In this document: positions 5,564 to 5,833 of the stretch, piece after piece
Numbering within the stretch: position 1 is the first letter of the stretch
Layout: every line of letters starts with the position of its first letter
DNA from: JBBRGG01 sp038240875
GTDB lineage: Bacteria; Planctomycetota; Phycisphaerae; Phycisphaerales; UBA1924
Direction: 5' to 3'
Assembly (NCBI GenBank): GCA_038240875.1
Contig: JBBRGG010000217.1
Coordinates: forward strand, 1 to 5,833
DNA length: 5,833 nucleotides
The notes under the pieces: generated by a model
Told to the model about the DNA's origin: nothing
Database searches by the model: none
The model's input: only the letters and a program-made list of their open reading frames with translations
Position numbers and translations under genes: made by a program

Positions 5564-5833
5564 TCACTTTATCGTCGCCGCGTCGGATATTGAGTTGTTG
5601 GAACCGCCACCCGATGGCGAGACCACGCGCAGGTTGACAAACGTTTCGTATTCCGCGCCGCTGGTGTTGTCGCGGATGGTTACCTTCAGGCGATACACGC
5701 CGATGGCGAGCTGTTTGGGAAGCTCGATCTGCTGGATCACGTAAAAATCTCTCCGAATCGCACGGCTGGTTTCGACCACGCGTTGGAAAGGCCGGTGCCA
5801 CGCCTGCATCGTGCCCGAATCGTGAAACAGCGT
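5564..5833 (-). CDS. C-terminal end of a protein of unknown function (runs off the right edge)
   Basis: The frame is open from the window edge to TGA at 5564-5566, giving the last 89 residues of a longer protein. The internal ATG at 5809 is not a credible start because the frame continues upstream. The segment DFYVIQQIELPKQLAIGVYRLKV followed by TIRDNTSGAEYETFVNLRVV alternates strands and turns like an Ig-like or C2-like beta-sandwich. The pattern of a 'LP-x-L-x-x-G-x-Y-x-L-K' strand followed by 'D-x-x-S-G' resembles C-terminal domains of planctomycete hypothetical proteins, which is a recollection and not a search result. The final 20 residues (PSGGGSNNSISDAATIK) look disordered. No catalytic motif is visible in this part. 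It converges with the parE remnant. Confidence 0.75.
   Translation of the reverse strand, partial: TLFHDSGTMQAWHRPFQRVVETSRAIRRDFYVIQQIELPKQLAIGVYRLKVTIRDNTSGAEYETFVNLRVVSPSGGGSNNSISDAATIK

Noticed and set aside
1..5833. tRNA, rRNA, CRISPR array, transposase or integrase
   Set aside because: None was found on reading both strands.

Overview
The window looks like chromosomal DNA of a planctomycete, most likely from the Phycisphaerae. The main evidence is a secreted protein ending in the PEP-CTERM-like tail VPAPGALAILGL...RRRR, a variant common in that class. Two partial proteins at the edges, a Cys-anchored lipoprotein and a protein with a C-terminal beta-rich domain, fit the same background. 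The taxonomic call is an inference from protein style, not from a marker gene.

Layout, left to right. (1) Positions 1-420, minus strand: N-terminal part of a lipoprotein whose C-terminus lies outside the window. (2) 421-570: divergent intergenic region serving the lipoprotein and the next gene. (3) 571-1218, plus: complete 215-residue exported protein with a PPC-like beta domain and a PEP-CTERM-like anchor, followed by a strong intrinsic terminator (1246-1275). (4) 1219-1514: convergent spacer with small repeats, a 14-bp palindrome and the clpC terminator. (5) 1515-4202, minus: complete clpC, an 895-residue Hsp100/Clp AAA+ unfoldase with an unusually Ser-rich linker and a Pro/Ala-rich tail. 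(6) 4203-4900: about 700 bp with no convincing gene but several inverted repeats, including a 13-of-14-pair hairpin and a nested hairpin. (7) 4901-5194, plus: intact ParD-type antitoxin, with a perfect 8+8 inverted repeat just upstream that is a candidate autoregulatory operator. (8) 5191-5513, plus: decayed ParE-type toxin carrying three in-frame stops and one frameshift, overlapping the antitoxin stop by ATGA. (9) 5564-5833, minus: C-terminal end of a protein of unknown function that runs off the right edge.

Functionally the window is mostly ordinary chromosome: a protein quality-control ATPase beside surface or exported proteins. The accessory element is the toxin-antitoxin locus at 4901-5513. 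Its toxin is dead and its antitoxin is open, so it looks like an orphan antitoxin caught during decay. I see no rRNA, tRNA, CRISPR array, transposase or integrase. No exosortase gene is present, so the sorting machinery for the PEP-CTERM protein must be elsewhere if the tail is processed. I found no convincing new system; the best leads are the decaying parDE locus and the structured DNA upstream of clpC and parD.
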